In this document: one piece after another, positions 8,801 through 17,094 of the stretch
Layout: each line of letters opens with the position of its first letter
How positions within the stretch are numbered: position 1 is the stretch's first letter
Assembly (NCBI RefSeq): GCF_014696825.1
Contig: NZ_JACJQU010000002.1
Span: 620,001-684,000, forward strand
DNA length: 64,000 nt
Reading direction: 5' to 3'
Source of the DNA: Anabaena sphaerica FACHB-251
GTDB taxonomy: Bacteria; Cyanobacteriota; Cyanobacteriia; Cyanobacteriales; Nostocaceae
Notes under the pieces: model-generated
The model's database searches: none
What the model was told of the DNA's origin: nothing
The model's input: only the letters and a program-made list of their open reading frames with translations
Position numbers and translations under genes: made by a program

Positions 8801-11618
8801 TCCAGTATTTTGGGGTGGGAATGAAAAGGATAAATTGGAAGTTAAGTTAAATAAAAAAGAATTTAAAGTTGGTGAAATCGCAACTGCTTTAATTCAATCT
8901 CCCTACCCAGAAGGAGAATTATATTTTGCAGTAATTAAAGATAAACCTCTCTATCAACAAGTTATCAAAGTTAAGGGAGGTGCGCCCCAAATTCAGTTTA
9001 CTGTCACCCCAGAAATGTTACCTAATGCTGCTGTAGAAGCGGTGTTAGTCAGACAAGGAAAACCAATAAACCAAGTAGAACCACAAAATTTAGAAAGCTT
9101 AGATAAGTTAGCGCGGATTGGTTTTGCACCTTTTAAAGTTAATTTGTCAGATAAATATTTAAAAGTGCAACTTAAGCCAAATCAAACTTCTTTAGAACCT
9201 GGGAAAGAAGAAACTTTGCAACTGGAATTAACAGACAACCAAGAAAAACCAACTTCAGGACAATTTACTGTCATGGTGGTTAATGAAGCAGTGTTACAAC
9301 TTGCTGGTTATCGTCCTCCAAATTTAGTAGATACTGTTTATGCAGAACAACCAATTTCTACCCGGTTTAGTGATAACCGTCCTGATGTGAGATTAACATC
9401 TGTAGCTGCAATGTTACCCAAAGGTTGGGGTTATGGTGGTGGTTTATCCAGTGCTTTAGCAAATACTCGTATTCGCGAAGATTTTCAACCTTTAGCTTAT
9501 TACAATGGTTCTGTAATTACTGATGAAAATGGCCAAGCTACGGTTACATTTAAATTACCAGATGATTTAACAACTTGGCGAGTGATGGTTGTTGCGACGG
9601 ATGGAAATTTGCGTTTTGGTAATGGTGAAACGACATTTATCACAACAAAGCCATTAATAACTAATGCTATTCTCCCACAATTTGCCCGTCCAGGCGATCG
9701 CATTTTTGCAGGTTTATCCGTTACCAACACCACCAACAACACTGGAACTCTGAATATTAATGGTCAAGTTAGCGGTTCTCTCACCTTTGCGGAAAATAAC
9801 CCTAAAACCACAAATTTACAAACACAAGCAGAGTCAAAAACCCAAGCTTATCGTTTTCCAATGGTTGCGGGAAGTGTGGGAGAAAGTAAAGTTACCTTTG
9901 CAACTGAGTTAAATAATATCGCTGATGCTTTTACAGTTCCTTTGGAAATTAAACCGTTAGAAATTACAGAACAAGTTGTAGAAACTGGTATTATTTCCCC
10001 CTTTTCTAAGGGGGGACAAAGGGGGGATCAGGTAAAAATTCCTCTGAATATTGATAACAATATTTTGCCAGAAACTGGAGGTTTAGAAATTCAAGTAGCT
10101 AGTACCTTAATTCCGGAAATTAAAGCACCAGTAAAACAAGTTTTAGCAGATAATGATTTACCCTTTGCAGAACCAGCAGCGAGTCAATTATTAATTGCTG
10201 CAAATTTACAAAATCTCAAACAACAATATAATCAAACATTTGCAGAATTTAATCCCCAAAAACAAGCTAACTTAGCAATATCACAACTGCAAAAACTACA
10301 AATTGCTGATGGTGGTTTTGCAGCTTTTCCAGGACAAGAAAAATCTGATCCTTGGGTTTCTGCTTATGCTGCGGAATCTTTAGTAAAAGCTAATCAAGTT
10401 TATCCCGGTTTGGTCAATGCTCAAATCTTATCTCGACTGAAAAATTATTTACAGAAAGTTCTCGCTAACCCCGGACAATATGACTTTTGTAAATCCAAAC
10501 TTTGTCAAGCACAACTGCGACTTAATTCTTTAATTGCTTTATCACAATTAGGCGATCAACGCAATAGTTTTTTATCAGATATTTATCAACAACGTGACGC
10601 TTTTGATTTAGTCACACAAATTAAATTAGCGCGATATCTATACCAGTTTCCAGAATGGCAAGATGAAGCGCAAATCATGCGAATTGATTTCCAAAAAAAT
10701 ATCTATGAAACTGGACGTAGTGCAGTTGTGAATTTACCCCGCAGTTGGAGTTGGATGAATTCACCGACAACCACTCAAGCCCAAGCATTACGTTTATTTA
10801 TTGACCAAAACACACCACCAGAAATCATTGATAAATTATTTCAAAGTCTGCTGAATCTACGTCGAAATGGTACATGGACAACAACTTATAATAACGCCCA
10901 AGCCTTAACAGCTTTGGTTGAATATGGTCAACTTCAACCCACACCACCTAATTTGGTCGCTACTGTCAAATTAGCAGGTAAGAAGTTAGGAGAAACCAGA
11001 TTTAAGGGTTATCAAAATCCTAGCTTACAGGTAAATGTAGCAATGGATAAATTACCCCGTGGTCGTCATGATTTAGTTTTACAAAAATCTGGTCAAGGTA
11101 ATTTACATTATTTAGCTGCTTACAGTTATCGCTTACAAGGAAATCAACCGGGGAGATTTAACGGTCTACGAGTCACACGAGAAATTAGCAAAGTAAATGA
11201 AGAAAAAGTGATTCAAAAAACAGGAATGTATGCTTTTGATAAACCTTTAATTTTAAAACCTGGAGAAGTCTTTGATATTGGTTTAGAAATAATTACAGAT
11301 CATCCTCTAGATCATCTGGTAATAAAAGACCCATTACCCGCAGGTTTTGAAGCAATAGATCAAAGTTTTCAAACTGCCACACCTGCATTACAAGCAAAAG
11401 CTGATAGTTGGCAATTAGGATATAAAACTATCTATAAAGATAGAATTATTTCCTATGCAGATCATCTGGAAGCAGGAGTTTACAGTTTACATTATCTAGT
11501 CCGTTCTGTTACTCCAGGAACATTCCTTTGGCCTGGTGCAGAAGTACATCTGCAATATGCACCAGAAGAGTTTGGACGTAGTGCGGATTCGATTTTGATT
11601 TTAGACCAGATTAAATAA
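5880..11618 (+). CDS. Bacterial alpha-2-macroglobulin-like lipoprotein without thioester
   Basis: The ATG at 5880 starts a lipoprotein signal peptide (MNSKLGKFLFIITLILG, lipobox LGIAGC with C21). The frame is open further upstream, but that part is derived from a repeat. The 1912-residue protein has the layout of bacterial alpha-2-macroglobulins: macroglobulin (MG) beta domains up to about residue 1100, an A2M core (YNGSVITDENGQATVTF, TTWRVMVVATDG), an alpha-helical toroid (about 1400-1680) and a C-terminal beta domain. The family traps proteases at the periplasmic face of the envelope. Where the thioester CLEQ motif is expected the sequence reads DLPFAEPAASQLL, so covalent trapping is not possible. 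It is divergent from pbpC, suggesting a shared envelope-protection role. A repeat is read in frame at 9993-10030. Confidence 0.9.
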   Translation: MNSKLGKFLFIITLILGIAGCNFVGITPGKEKLPTVAQLTPPKLPDWIEQISPLGDANTLSQVRVRFKEALIPVESIDSPQQQNLLTKFAIWPPLPGRFRFLTPRMVGFQADKALPKATRLQVTLKAGLADLKNHRLVEDLAWTFNTEAIKITNLPGVNPIEKAEVEPIDLQPKLQFTSNLELDLDSVQKHLQLIPEGKTQGVSFQVDLGKSEQAENLDPLEKFDPYARNWIYNITPSRNLEKAKSYRLKFSPGILPAYGNLPSDKEFVSKLTTYSPLAFQGIKPYGKPDAGGTYGRFVKGSPQLEFNNILLPDSAKANIKINPAPKNIDRVLPIYDEDRIVSVNPYALEPATTYTINIDRNLKDKFGQTLGKPVSIKYNTGDLAGEIRVPADLNIFPTNQNLQLNINTVNLPESKYKANYRVVKPTDLVYTNYANYLLPKPEQWQIYKVSGRKNQSVNVTVPLKDKLGDTQGMLAYGVQARTNKYQENNKQLWREPTTYGMVQLTNLGVFSQWFPESGLIRVHHLSDGSPVKAANIEIYQSKLYEKSGSQPVPCATGKTDENGTLRIENDEFKECNTNNDKLPNFLIIARENQDWAFARTQEYSGSYGYGIDAGWDNGKPISRGVIFSDRQLYQPGEKAAFTAFADYLEKGEIQQDKNSNYQLTLFSPNGQNSDLGTQTTNQFGTFSLELPIQKTQPLGFYKIKAKGKNGREISGEFRVAEFKPPNFKVDLQLNQKFALIGDKVNADVSSNYLFGSPVQGGEAKYFVTRQQTNFIPKGWEEFSFSRQWFWPEESPNVSSDVLQTNTQLDAGGKNSQTVTVGKDLPYPMTYRVDVQVADVSNLSVANSQTFTALPSNRLIGLKSNFVADAGKAFPVEFIVSDATGKPLENERVSLELQQIKYSSVTQVVEGSRTPKNQIEYQTIAKTEVTSSSIPQTVNLTPKESGSYRIRASFIGSRDEFTATDLQIWVTGENPVFWGGNEKDKLEVKLNKKEFKVGEIATALIQSPYPEGELYFAVIKDKPLYQQVIKVKGGAPQIQFTVTPEMLPNAAVEAVLVRQGKPINQVEPQNLESLDKLARIGFAPFKVNLSDKYLKVQLKPNQTSLEPGKEETLQLELTDNQEKPTSGQFTVMVVNEAVLQLAGYRPPNLVDTVYAEQPISTRFSDNRPDVRLTSVAAMLPKGWGYGGGLSSALANTRIREDFQPLAYYNGSVITDENGQATVTFKLPDDLTTWRVMVVATDGNLRFGNGETTFITTKPLITNAILPQFARPGDRIFAGLSVTNTTNNTGTLNINGQVSGSLTFAENNPKTTNLQTQAESKTQAYRFPMVAGSVGESKVTFATELNNIADAFTVPLEIKPLEITEQVVETGIISPFSKGGQRGDQVKIPLNIDNNILPETGGLEIQVASTLIPEIKAPVKQVLADNDLPFAEPAASQLLIAANLQNLKQQYNQTFAEFNPQKQANLAISQLQKLQIADGGFAAFPGQEKSDPWVSAYAAESLVKANQVYPGLVNAQILSRLKNYLQKVLANPGQYDFCKSKLCQAQLRLNSLIALSQLGDQRNSFLSDIYQQRDAFDLVTQIKLARYLYQFPEWQDEAQIMRIDFQKNIYETGRSAVVNLPRSWSWMNSPTTTQAQALRLFIDQNTPPEIIDKLFQSLLNLRRNGTWTTTYNNAQALTALVEYGQLQPTPPNLVATVKLAGKKLGETRFKGYQNPSLQVNVAMDKLPRGRHDLVLQKSGQGNLHYLAAYSYRLQGNQPGRFNGLRVTREISKVNEEKVIQKTGMYAFDKPLILKPGEVFDIGLEIITDHPLDHLVIKDPLPAGFEAIDQSFQTATPALQAKADSWQLGYKTIYKDRIISYADHLEAGVYSLHYLVRSVTPGTFLWPGAEVHLQYAPEEFGRSADSILILDQIK
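9993..10030. repeat. Dispersed cccccttttctaagggggg repeat read in frame
   Basis: A C-run/G-run stem (ttcccccttttctaaggggg followed by gacaaaggggggatc) is a common intergenic palindrome of cyanobacteria. Here it lies within the alpha-2-macroglobulin gene and encodes SPFSKGGQRGDQ, a charged Gly-rich insert between beta domains. Confidence 0.8.
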
Positions 11619-11638
11619 TAACTGGGCTTGAGTATAAG

Positions 11639-11763
11639 TCGAGATAGCTAAATATTTAAAAAATAAGGCTAAAAACATTGACGATATTTGACTTGATGAT
11701 TATTTACTGTATTTTGTAACAAACTATCAAGCTTTTTTAGCCTTTATTTTCTGCCTATCTCGA
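11639..11763. repeat. 125-bp inverted-repeat element between convergent genes
   Basis: The ends tcgagatag (11639-11647) and ctatctcga (11755-11763) are perfect inverted repeats. Inside them a second pair, aaaataaggctaaaaa (about 11659-11675) and ttttttagcctttatttt (11733-11750), also matches with one indel. The arrangement fits either a bidirectional terminator for the two convergent genes or a small non-autonomous mobile element. The long arms favour the second reading. Confidence 0.55.
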
Positions 11764-11764
11764 A

Positions 11765-12118
11765 TCAACCTCTAAATTCGTTGAAACCAACCAGACGTGT
11801 GTTATTCCCTTGGGTAATAAAATGGTAGCTACCATTAGGATCTACCTGTTGCTGTATTGGAACATAAGCATCTCTGGATGAATTATACTGAACATAATCT
11901 CCACCATAATTACCGCTTCCTCCTGGTTGTAGAACATATCTTTGAGATGGTACTGTTGCCCCAAAAGTCGAAAAAGTCTGTGTCCGATCTGTGTCATTTG
12001 CCAGAGAAAATCCTCCACTGATTGCAGATGCTTCATGAGAGTTTAACTCCAGCAATAGATGTTCATTAGAACTGTTGAAAAAAGAGGCTGTATTCTTTGA
12101 ATCAGTTGTTTGTAACAT
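11765..12118 (-). CDS. Double-glycine-leader secreted peptide precursor
   Basis: The 117-residue product has an N-terminal leader ending LNSHEASAISGG (G35-G36). Glu at -8, Ile at -4 and GG at -2/-1 fit the consensus recognised by peptidase-containing ABC transporters (PCAT/HlyB type). Cleavage would release an 81-residue core beginning FSLANDTDRTQTF that is rich in Gly, Asn, Gln, Ser and Tyr and has no cysteine. This argues against a lanthipeptide and for an unmodified secreted peptide or bacteriocin-like product. No exporter or maturase lies next to it. The downstream side carries a 125-bp inverted repeat. Function is inferred from the leader only. Confidence 0.6.
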   Translation of the reverse strand: MLQTTDSKNTASFFNSSNEHLLLELNSHEASAISGGFSLANDTDRTQTFSTFGATVPSQRYVLQPGGSGNYGGDYVQYNSSRDAYVPIQQQVDPNGSYHFITQGNNTRLVGFNEFRG

Positions 12119-12593
12119 ACAGTTTTTGTGCAGGATATTAATTAGTAATTTCTATAAAAAAAAAGCTTGAATTTAACTGGTCTATGGATTGATTTGCTAA
12201 ATCAATCTTTAGCTAGAGTTCAAAGGATGCTATTTGATTACTGCATATAATCAGCAATGGCACACACAAATTTACGCTCAAGCTAACTATTATTACAATT
12301 TTTGGATAATTGTTACATCTTGACAAATTCCGCTACTAAACATTTAAAGTACACTTTTACTATTTTTATAAAAATGTACTGATAAAGAAAAATTAATAAC
12401 GTACAAAAATCACAATACAAAATTATTATTTTTACCATTCAACAGGAAAAATAGGCACATTCTGTATAAACCGAGGTGTTGTTAAAAACAATGTATAAAA
12501 ACTTTCGCCAAAATGGCACAAATTTTTTTATAAAAAATCAGCAGATGCGTGTTAAGGTTTTAATCTCGTTGTCTTCCCTTAGTGCTTCTGCCC
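12119..12593. other. AT-rich intergenic region with a hairpin
   Basis: This divergent 475-bp spacer contains the promoters of the GG-leader gene (minus) and the CyRepA1 gene (plus). A perfect 9-bp stem with a 3-base loop (gattgattt gct aaatcaatc) lies at 12187-12207, in the 5' leader of the GG-peptide gene, and could be an attenuator or RNA stabiliser. No ORF of note and no clear iteron array was found. Confidence 0.4.
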
Positions 12594-15500
12594 ATGCTTG
12601 TGGATTATTTACACCCCCAACATCTTGAAGAATTAGTCAAGAGTAGTAGTATAGATTTACACTTAGTGCGACTAAATTTTAGATCGCTTCAAGGTGTCAA
12701 TGCCTATGACTACCTACTAATTTCAGAACAACTCCCTCGCACTAATACTGGCATGGTAAAAAGTGGTTGGTTGCAGCGTTATAGCCATATTACAGAAGGT
12801 GGTTGGTGGTGTTCTGGAAGAGATCCTCTGAATAATTGGCAAATGATGGAATGGGGATGTTTTAAACCCATTCAACCGCGAAAAAATAAAAATGGTAAGT
12901 CTATTAAATATGAACATCCCCCCAGCACACCAACACGGGTCTTTTGTCTGCGGGTAACTTTGCAAATTTGGCAGCAAGTCGCGCAACGTTATAACATTCC
13001 CATGCCTAAAAATATCATCATTGCTGAAGATGGTGAAGCGGAAGGTTTTTGGCAATGGGTGATGGAATGTAATATCTCAATCATTATTTGTGAAGGTGTG
13101 AAAAAAGCAGCCGCTTTGTTAACACAAGGTTATGCGGCGATCGCTATTCCTGGAATTACTAGCGGTTATCGAGTTGTTAAAGATGAATTTGGTAAAGTTA
13201 CCCGTCGTCAACTCATACCTGACTTAGCAGTCTTTGCTACCAAAAAACGCAGTTTTTATATATGTTTTGATTTTGAAACTCAATCAAATAAAATTGCCGC
13301 TATTAATAATGCTATTTCCCAACTTGGTTGTTTATTTCAACAACAAAATTGTCCTGTAAAGGTTGTAGAACTGCCAGGAATAGAAAAAGGCGTTGATGAG
13401 TTTATTGTTGCTAAAGGTGCGGCTAATTTTGAAAAGATTTATCGTCAAAGTCTAGATTTAGAAGTTTATCTTGCTCAAACTAAACCCCACACCGAGTTAA
13501 CAATTCCTCCGGCAATGACTGTTAACCTTGCTTATTTAGGAGAAATACCTTTTCCCTCCTCTGGTTTAGTAGGAGTAAAATCAGCTAAAGGTACAGGTAA
13601 AACTACCGGACTGGAAGCGGTTGTTAATCAAGCTAAAAGTCGTAATCAACCAGTTTTATTAATTACCCATCGCATCCTTTTAGGAAAATTTTTATGTGCA
13701 AAAATTGGCATTAACTGGGGAATTAGCCATGAGGCTTGGACTATAGAAGAAAAATTACCAATTACTAATTATCAATTACCAATTACTAAATCTTTTGGCT
13801 TATGCGTTGATTCTCTTTGGAAACTTAATCCTGAAGATTGGCAAGGTGCAATAGTAATATTAGATGAAGTTGAACAATCTTTATGGCATTTACTTAACAG
13901 TAATACTTGTAAAAATAAACGAGTGAAAATTCTCGGCATCTTCCAACAATTAATTACTACTGTTCTTACAACTGGAGGGTTGGTCATTGCCCAGGATGCA
14001 GATTTATCAGATGTTTCTCTAGAATATTTACAAGGTTTATCAAAAATTAAAATTACGCCTTGGGTGGTTGTAAATAAGTGGAAACCCCAGCAAGGTTGGG
14101 ATGTAACTTTTCATGATTCACCTAACCCAACATCATTAATTCATCAATTGGAATTAGATTTAATTGCCAGACGTAAATGTTATGTAACTACAGATAGTCG
14201 CACTGGACGTTATAGTTGTGAAACAATTGAACGTTATCTCAAAGAACGTTTGCAGAAATTAAGAAAAGAATTTCCTGATACTTTGGTAGTTAGTAGCCAA
14301 ACTACTAATACCCCTGGTCATGCAGCAGTTGATTTTATCGCTGCTATTAATCAAAAAATTACAGATTATCATACGGTTTTTGTGACTCCTAGTTTGGGAA
14401 CAGGAATTAGTATTGATGTCCAACATTTTGACCGTGTTTATGGCATTTTTCAAGGGGTAATTCCTGACTCGGAAGCGCGTCAAGCATTAGCAAGAGTGCG
14501 TGATGATGTCCCCCGTGTTGTTTGGTGTGCTAAACGCGGTATTGGTTTAATTGGGAGTGGCAGTACAAATTATCAGTTGTTATCTCATTGGTATCAGGAA
14601 AATCAAAAAGAAAATTTAGCTTTGCTTAGTCCTTTACATAAAATAGATGTAGATTTACCTGCGGTTTATGACCCGATTCATTTACGAACTTGGGCTAAGT
14701 TATCTGCCAGAGTAAATGCTTCTATTCGTCTTTATCGTCAATCTTTACAAGATGGCTTGATTGATGACGGGCATAAAATTATGATGCGGAGTAATGCCAT
14801 TCAAAATAACATTATTCGTGATTTGCGCTTGGCTTTCTTTGCAACTGATTCCAGTGAGTCAGAAACCCGCAAAAGGTTAATTATGGAAATTGTCAAAGTG
14901 CAGAAAGATTGGGATCAAAGTCGTCAAAAAGCTAAGGATATTAAACGCAAAATTAAGGAAATTAAACAACAAAATCAACTAATGGCAGCGAAGGCTGTAG
15001 CTACGGCTAAAGATATTGATTATGTCGAATATGAACAGCTATTAGCTAAACATTCTCTCAGTGAAGAAGAACGTTATCAAATCAATAAATATATCCTTAG
15101 AGATAGGTATGGTACTGAAGTAAGTCCTTGGTTAAAATTGCAGGATGATAAAGGATATTATGGACAATTGTTAATTCACTATTATCTGACTCATGAAAGT
15201 GAATATTTTCATACTAGAGATCAGCAAGAGTGGCATCAACAATTATCTTGGGGTGAGGGTAAAGTTTTTTTACCAGATATAAAAACTTATACTCTCAAAG
15301 TTGAGGCATTGCGAGCATTAGGTATGTTGCAATTTTTGGAAACAGGAAGAGTGTTTAGGGAAAATGATGCTGATTTAATTTGGTTAAAAAATGTCGCTGT
15401 TCAAAGCAGTAAACATATTAAACGAGCTTTGGGTATTGATGTTGTCCAAGAGAAAGCATCTGTTTCAGGAATCAAGATCCTTAATAAAGTTTTCAGTTTA

Positions 15501-15719
15501 TTGGGTTTGAAGTTGCAACAGTTAAATAATGTTTATATAATTGATCCACAAACTCTTAATGATGGGAGAAAAAATATATTTGCCGTTTGGCAGCAACGTG
15601 ATGAATTGCGGTTACATCATTTACATATTGGAGGGAACAGAGAACAGGGAATAGGGAACAGAGTTGAAAGTATTTTTGGATCTGAATTTTATGACCACTC
15701 TCTGATCTCATCCAACTGA
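12594..15719 (+). CDS. CyRepA1-family plasmid-type replication protein
   Basis: I place the start at the ATG (MLVDYLHPQHLEELV); a GTG four codons upstream is possible. The 1041-residue protein begins with the Leu-rich LVDYLHPQH region, followed by a DUF3854/toprim-like domain (about 150-290; IIICEGVKKAAALLTQGY, FDFE). It then has a helicase-like domain with Walker A GVKSAKGTGKTT (about 327-340) and a Walker B/DExx-type VILDEVEQS (about 419). A coiled coil (about 770) and a helical C-terminus follow. This is the architecture of the cyanobacterial CyRepA1 replication proteins, which initiate plasmid replication. Surrounding genes look chromosomal, so it is either a chromosomal paralogue or a trace of plasmid integration. 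Tandem repeats are read in frame at 13755-13790 and 15631-15662. Confidence 0.8.
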   Translation: MLVDYLHPQHLEELVKSSSIDLHLVRLNFRSLQGVNAYDYLLISEQLPRTNTGMVKSGWLQRYSHITEGGWWCSGRDPLNNWQMMEWGCFKPIQPRKNKNGKSIKYEHPPSTPTRVFCLRVTLQIWQQVAQRYNIPMPKNIIIAEDGEAEGFWQWVMECNISIIICEGVKKAAALLTQGYAAIAIPGITSGYRVVKDEFGKVTRRQLIPDLAVFATKKRSFYICFDFETQSNKIAAINNAISQLGCLFQQQNCPVKVVELPGIEKGVDEFIVAKGAANFEKIYRQSLDLEVYLAQTKPHTELTIPPAMTVNLAYLGEIPFPSSGLVGVKSAKGTGKTTGLEAVVNQAKSRNQPVLLITHRILLGKFLCAKIGINWGISHEAWTIEEKLPITNYQLPITKSFGLCVDSLWKLNPEDWQGAIVILDEVEQSLWHLLNSNTCKNKRVKILGIFQQLITTVLTTGGLVIAQDADLSDVSLEYLQGLSKIKITPWVVVNKWKPQQGWDVTFHDSPNPTSLIHQLELDLIARRKCYVTTDSRTGRYSCETIERYLKERLQKLRKEFPDTLVVSSQTTNTPGHAAVDFIAAINQKITDYHTVFVTPSLGTGISIDVQHFDRVYGIFQGVIPDSEARQALARVRDDVPRVVWCAKRGIGLIGSGSTNYQLLSHWYQENQKENLALLSPLHKIDVDLPAVYDPIHLRTWAKLSARVNASIRLYRQSLQDGLIDDGHKIMMRSNAIQNNIIRDLRLAFFATDSSESETRKRLIMEIVKVQKDWDQSRQKAKDIKRKIKEIKQQNQLMAAKAVATAKDIDYVEYEQLLAKHSLSEEERYQINKYILRDRYGTEVSPWLKLQDDKGYYGQLLIHYYLTHESEYFHTRDQQEWHQQLSWGEGKVFLPDIKTYTLKVEALRALGMLQFLETGRVFRENDADLIWLKNVAVQSSKHIKRALGIDVVQEKASVSGIKILNKVFSLLGLKLQQLNNVYIIDPQTLNDGRKNIFAVWQQRDELRLHHLHIGGNREQGIGNRVESIFGSEFYDHSLISSN
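13755..13790. repeat. caattac/caattat repeat inside the CyRepA1 gene
   Basis: About five heptamers of the caattac family (the one seen intergenically at 1911-1984) are read in frame and encode LPITNYQLPITK just after the first helicase motif. A second insert of gggaaca type sits at 15631-15662, near the 3' end, and encodes GGNREQGIGNR. Confidence 0.85.
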
Positions 15720-15825
15720 TAAATGTTATATTTTCAATATAGCGATTCTCAATTATTTACCAACACTTTCTGTTCCCTATTTCCTGCCGTCATGAGTCAC
15801 TTTACAACTCAAATAAGAATACTAT

Positions 15826-16947
15826 ATGAATACAGAAGAATTGATCAAACAGGGAATAGATAAGAATTTGCATGGTGATTATGAAGGTGCAATCGCATTT
15901 TTTAACCAAGCAATAGAGCTAAATTCTAACTTAGCTGAAGCTTATCATAACCGTGGTCACGCCTTCTTGGAATTGGCAGAATTTGATCAAGCGATCGCAG
16001 ATTATCAACAAGTAATAAAAATCATCAAAAATCCTCTTCATTTACCTGCAAATATCAAATTTGATCTCGCTAAAGCATTTCATAACCGGGGTTTAGCTTG
16101 TTTTCAACGCGGAGATGATCAAGCTGCCATTGCAGATATCAACCAAGCTTTACAATGCTATCCTGATTTTGTCGCAGCTTATAGTAACCGTGGTAATATT
16201 CTACACATCCTTGGACAGTACACAGAAGCAATTGCCGATTACAACCAAGCAATACAGCTAAATCCTCACCTGGCAGCAGCTTACCATAACCGAGGTAATA
16301 GCCGCTACGCTGTTCAAGACTATCAAGGCGCAGTTACAGATTATAATCAGGCATTAGCAATTAATCCCCAATTTGCCGAAGCTTATTATAACCGTGGTTT
16401 GGTCATGTCTCATCTTCAAAACTACGAAAGAGCGATCGCTGATTTTAATCAAGCAATACAACTGCATCCTGATGATGTGCAAGCATACTATCAACGAGGT
16501 TTAATTTATAGCAGTTTAGGAAACTATGAAAACGCGATTACAGACTATAACCAAGTGTTACAAATTAATCCTCTCCTCCCTCTAGTTTATGGCTTGCGGG
16601 CTAATGCACGTCGCCAACTTAGAGACTATCAAGGTGCAATTGCAGACAGCAATCGACTACTACAACTCAATCCCAATCTAGCAGAAGGATACTGCGATCG
16701 CGCAGTTTCTAGTCACTTATTAGGAGACTATCAAGGTGCAATAGAAGATTACAACCGAGCCTTGCAAATTAATCCTAACTTAGCCGCCACCTACTACAGT
16801 AGGGGAGATATCCACAAACATCTGGGAAATACTCAAGCCGCTATTGACGATTTCCAAAAATCTGCTAGTCTCTTTGATCAAGAAGGAAATACACTATACT
16901 ATCAAGAAATTATGAAGTTAATTGCACAATTGAATAAAAGGACATAA
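15826..16947 (+). CDS. TPR-repeat protein (about ten repeats)
   Basis: The 373-residue protein consists almost entirely of 34-residue tetratricopeptide repeats with the recurrent pattern AYxNRG...L..Y..AI.DYNQA(I/L)QLNP. About ten units run from residue 6 to 350, followed by a short helical tail. No signal peptide, membrane segment or catalytic domain is present, so it is a soluble scaffold for protein contacts. Spacing before it includes tgttccc repeats. The repeats are well conserved with each other, as is usual in cyanobacterial TPR-only proteins, and the partner is not evident. The gene is probably independent of the DUF928 gene 147 bp downstream. Confidence 0.88.
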   Translation: MNTEELIKQGIDKNLHGDYEGAIAFFNQAIELNSNLAEAYHNRGHAFLELAEFDQAIADYQQVIKIIKNPLHLPANIKFDLAKAFHNRGLACFQRGDDQAAIADINQALQCYPDFVAAYSNRGNILHILGQYTEAIADYNQAIQLNPHLAAAYHNRGNSRYAVQDYQGAVTDYNQALAINPQFAEAYYNRGLVMSHLQNYERAIADFNQAIQLHPDDVQAYYQRGLIYSSLGNYENAITDYNQVLQINPLLPLVYGLRANARRQLRDYQGAIADSNRLLQLNPNLAEGYCDRAVSSHLLGDYQGAIEDYNRALQINPNLAATYYSRGDIHKHLGNTQAAIDDFQKSASLFDQEGNTLYYQEIMKLIAQLNKRT

Positions 16948-17094
16948 CGTAAACTGCTACATACCATCAGCCGCAACTTCAAATCACAGCCCAGATCAAG
17001 AAATACTAATTGTAAATTTTTCGTAAAACCATGTATTAATCAAATACAGTAAACTACCTTAGTAAAGAAAGTAATAAACTTAATCTTAAGGATC

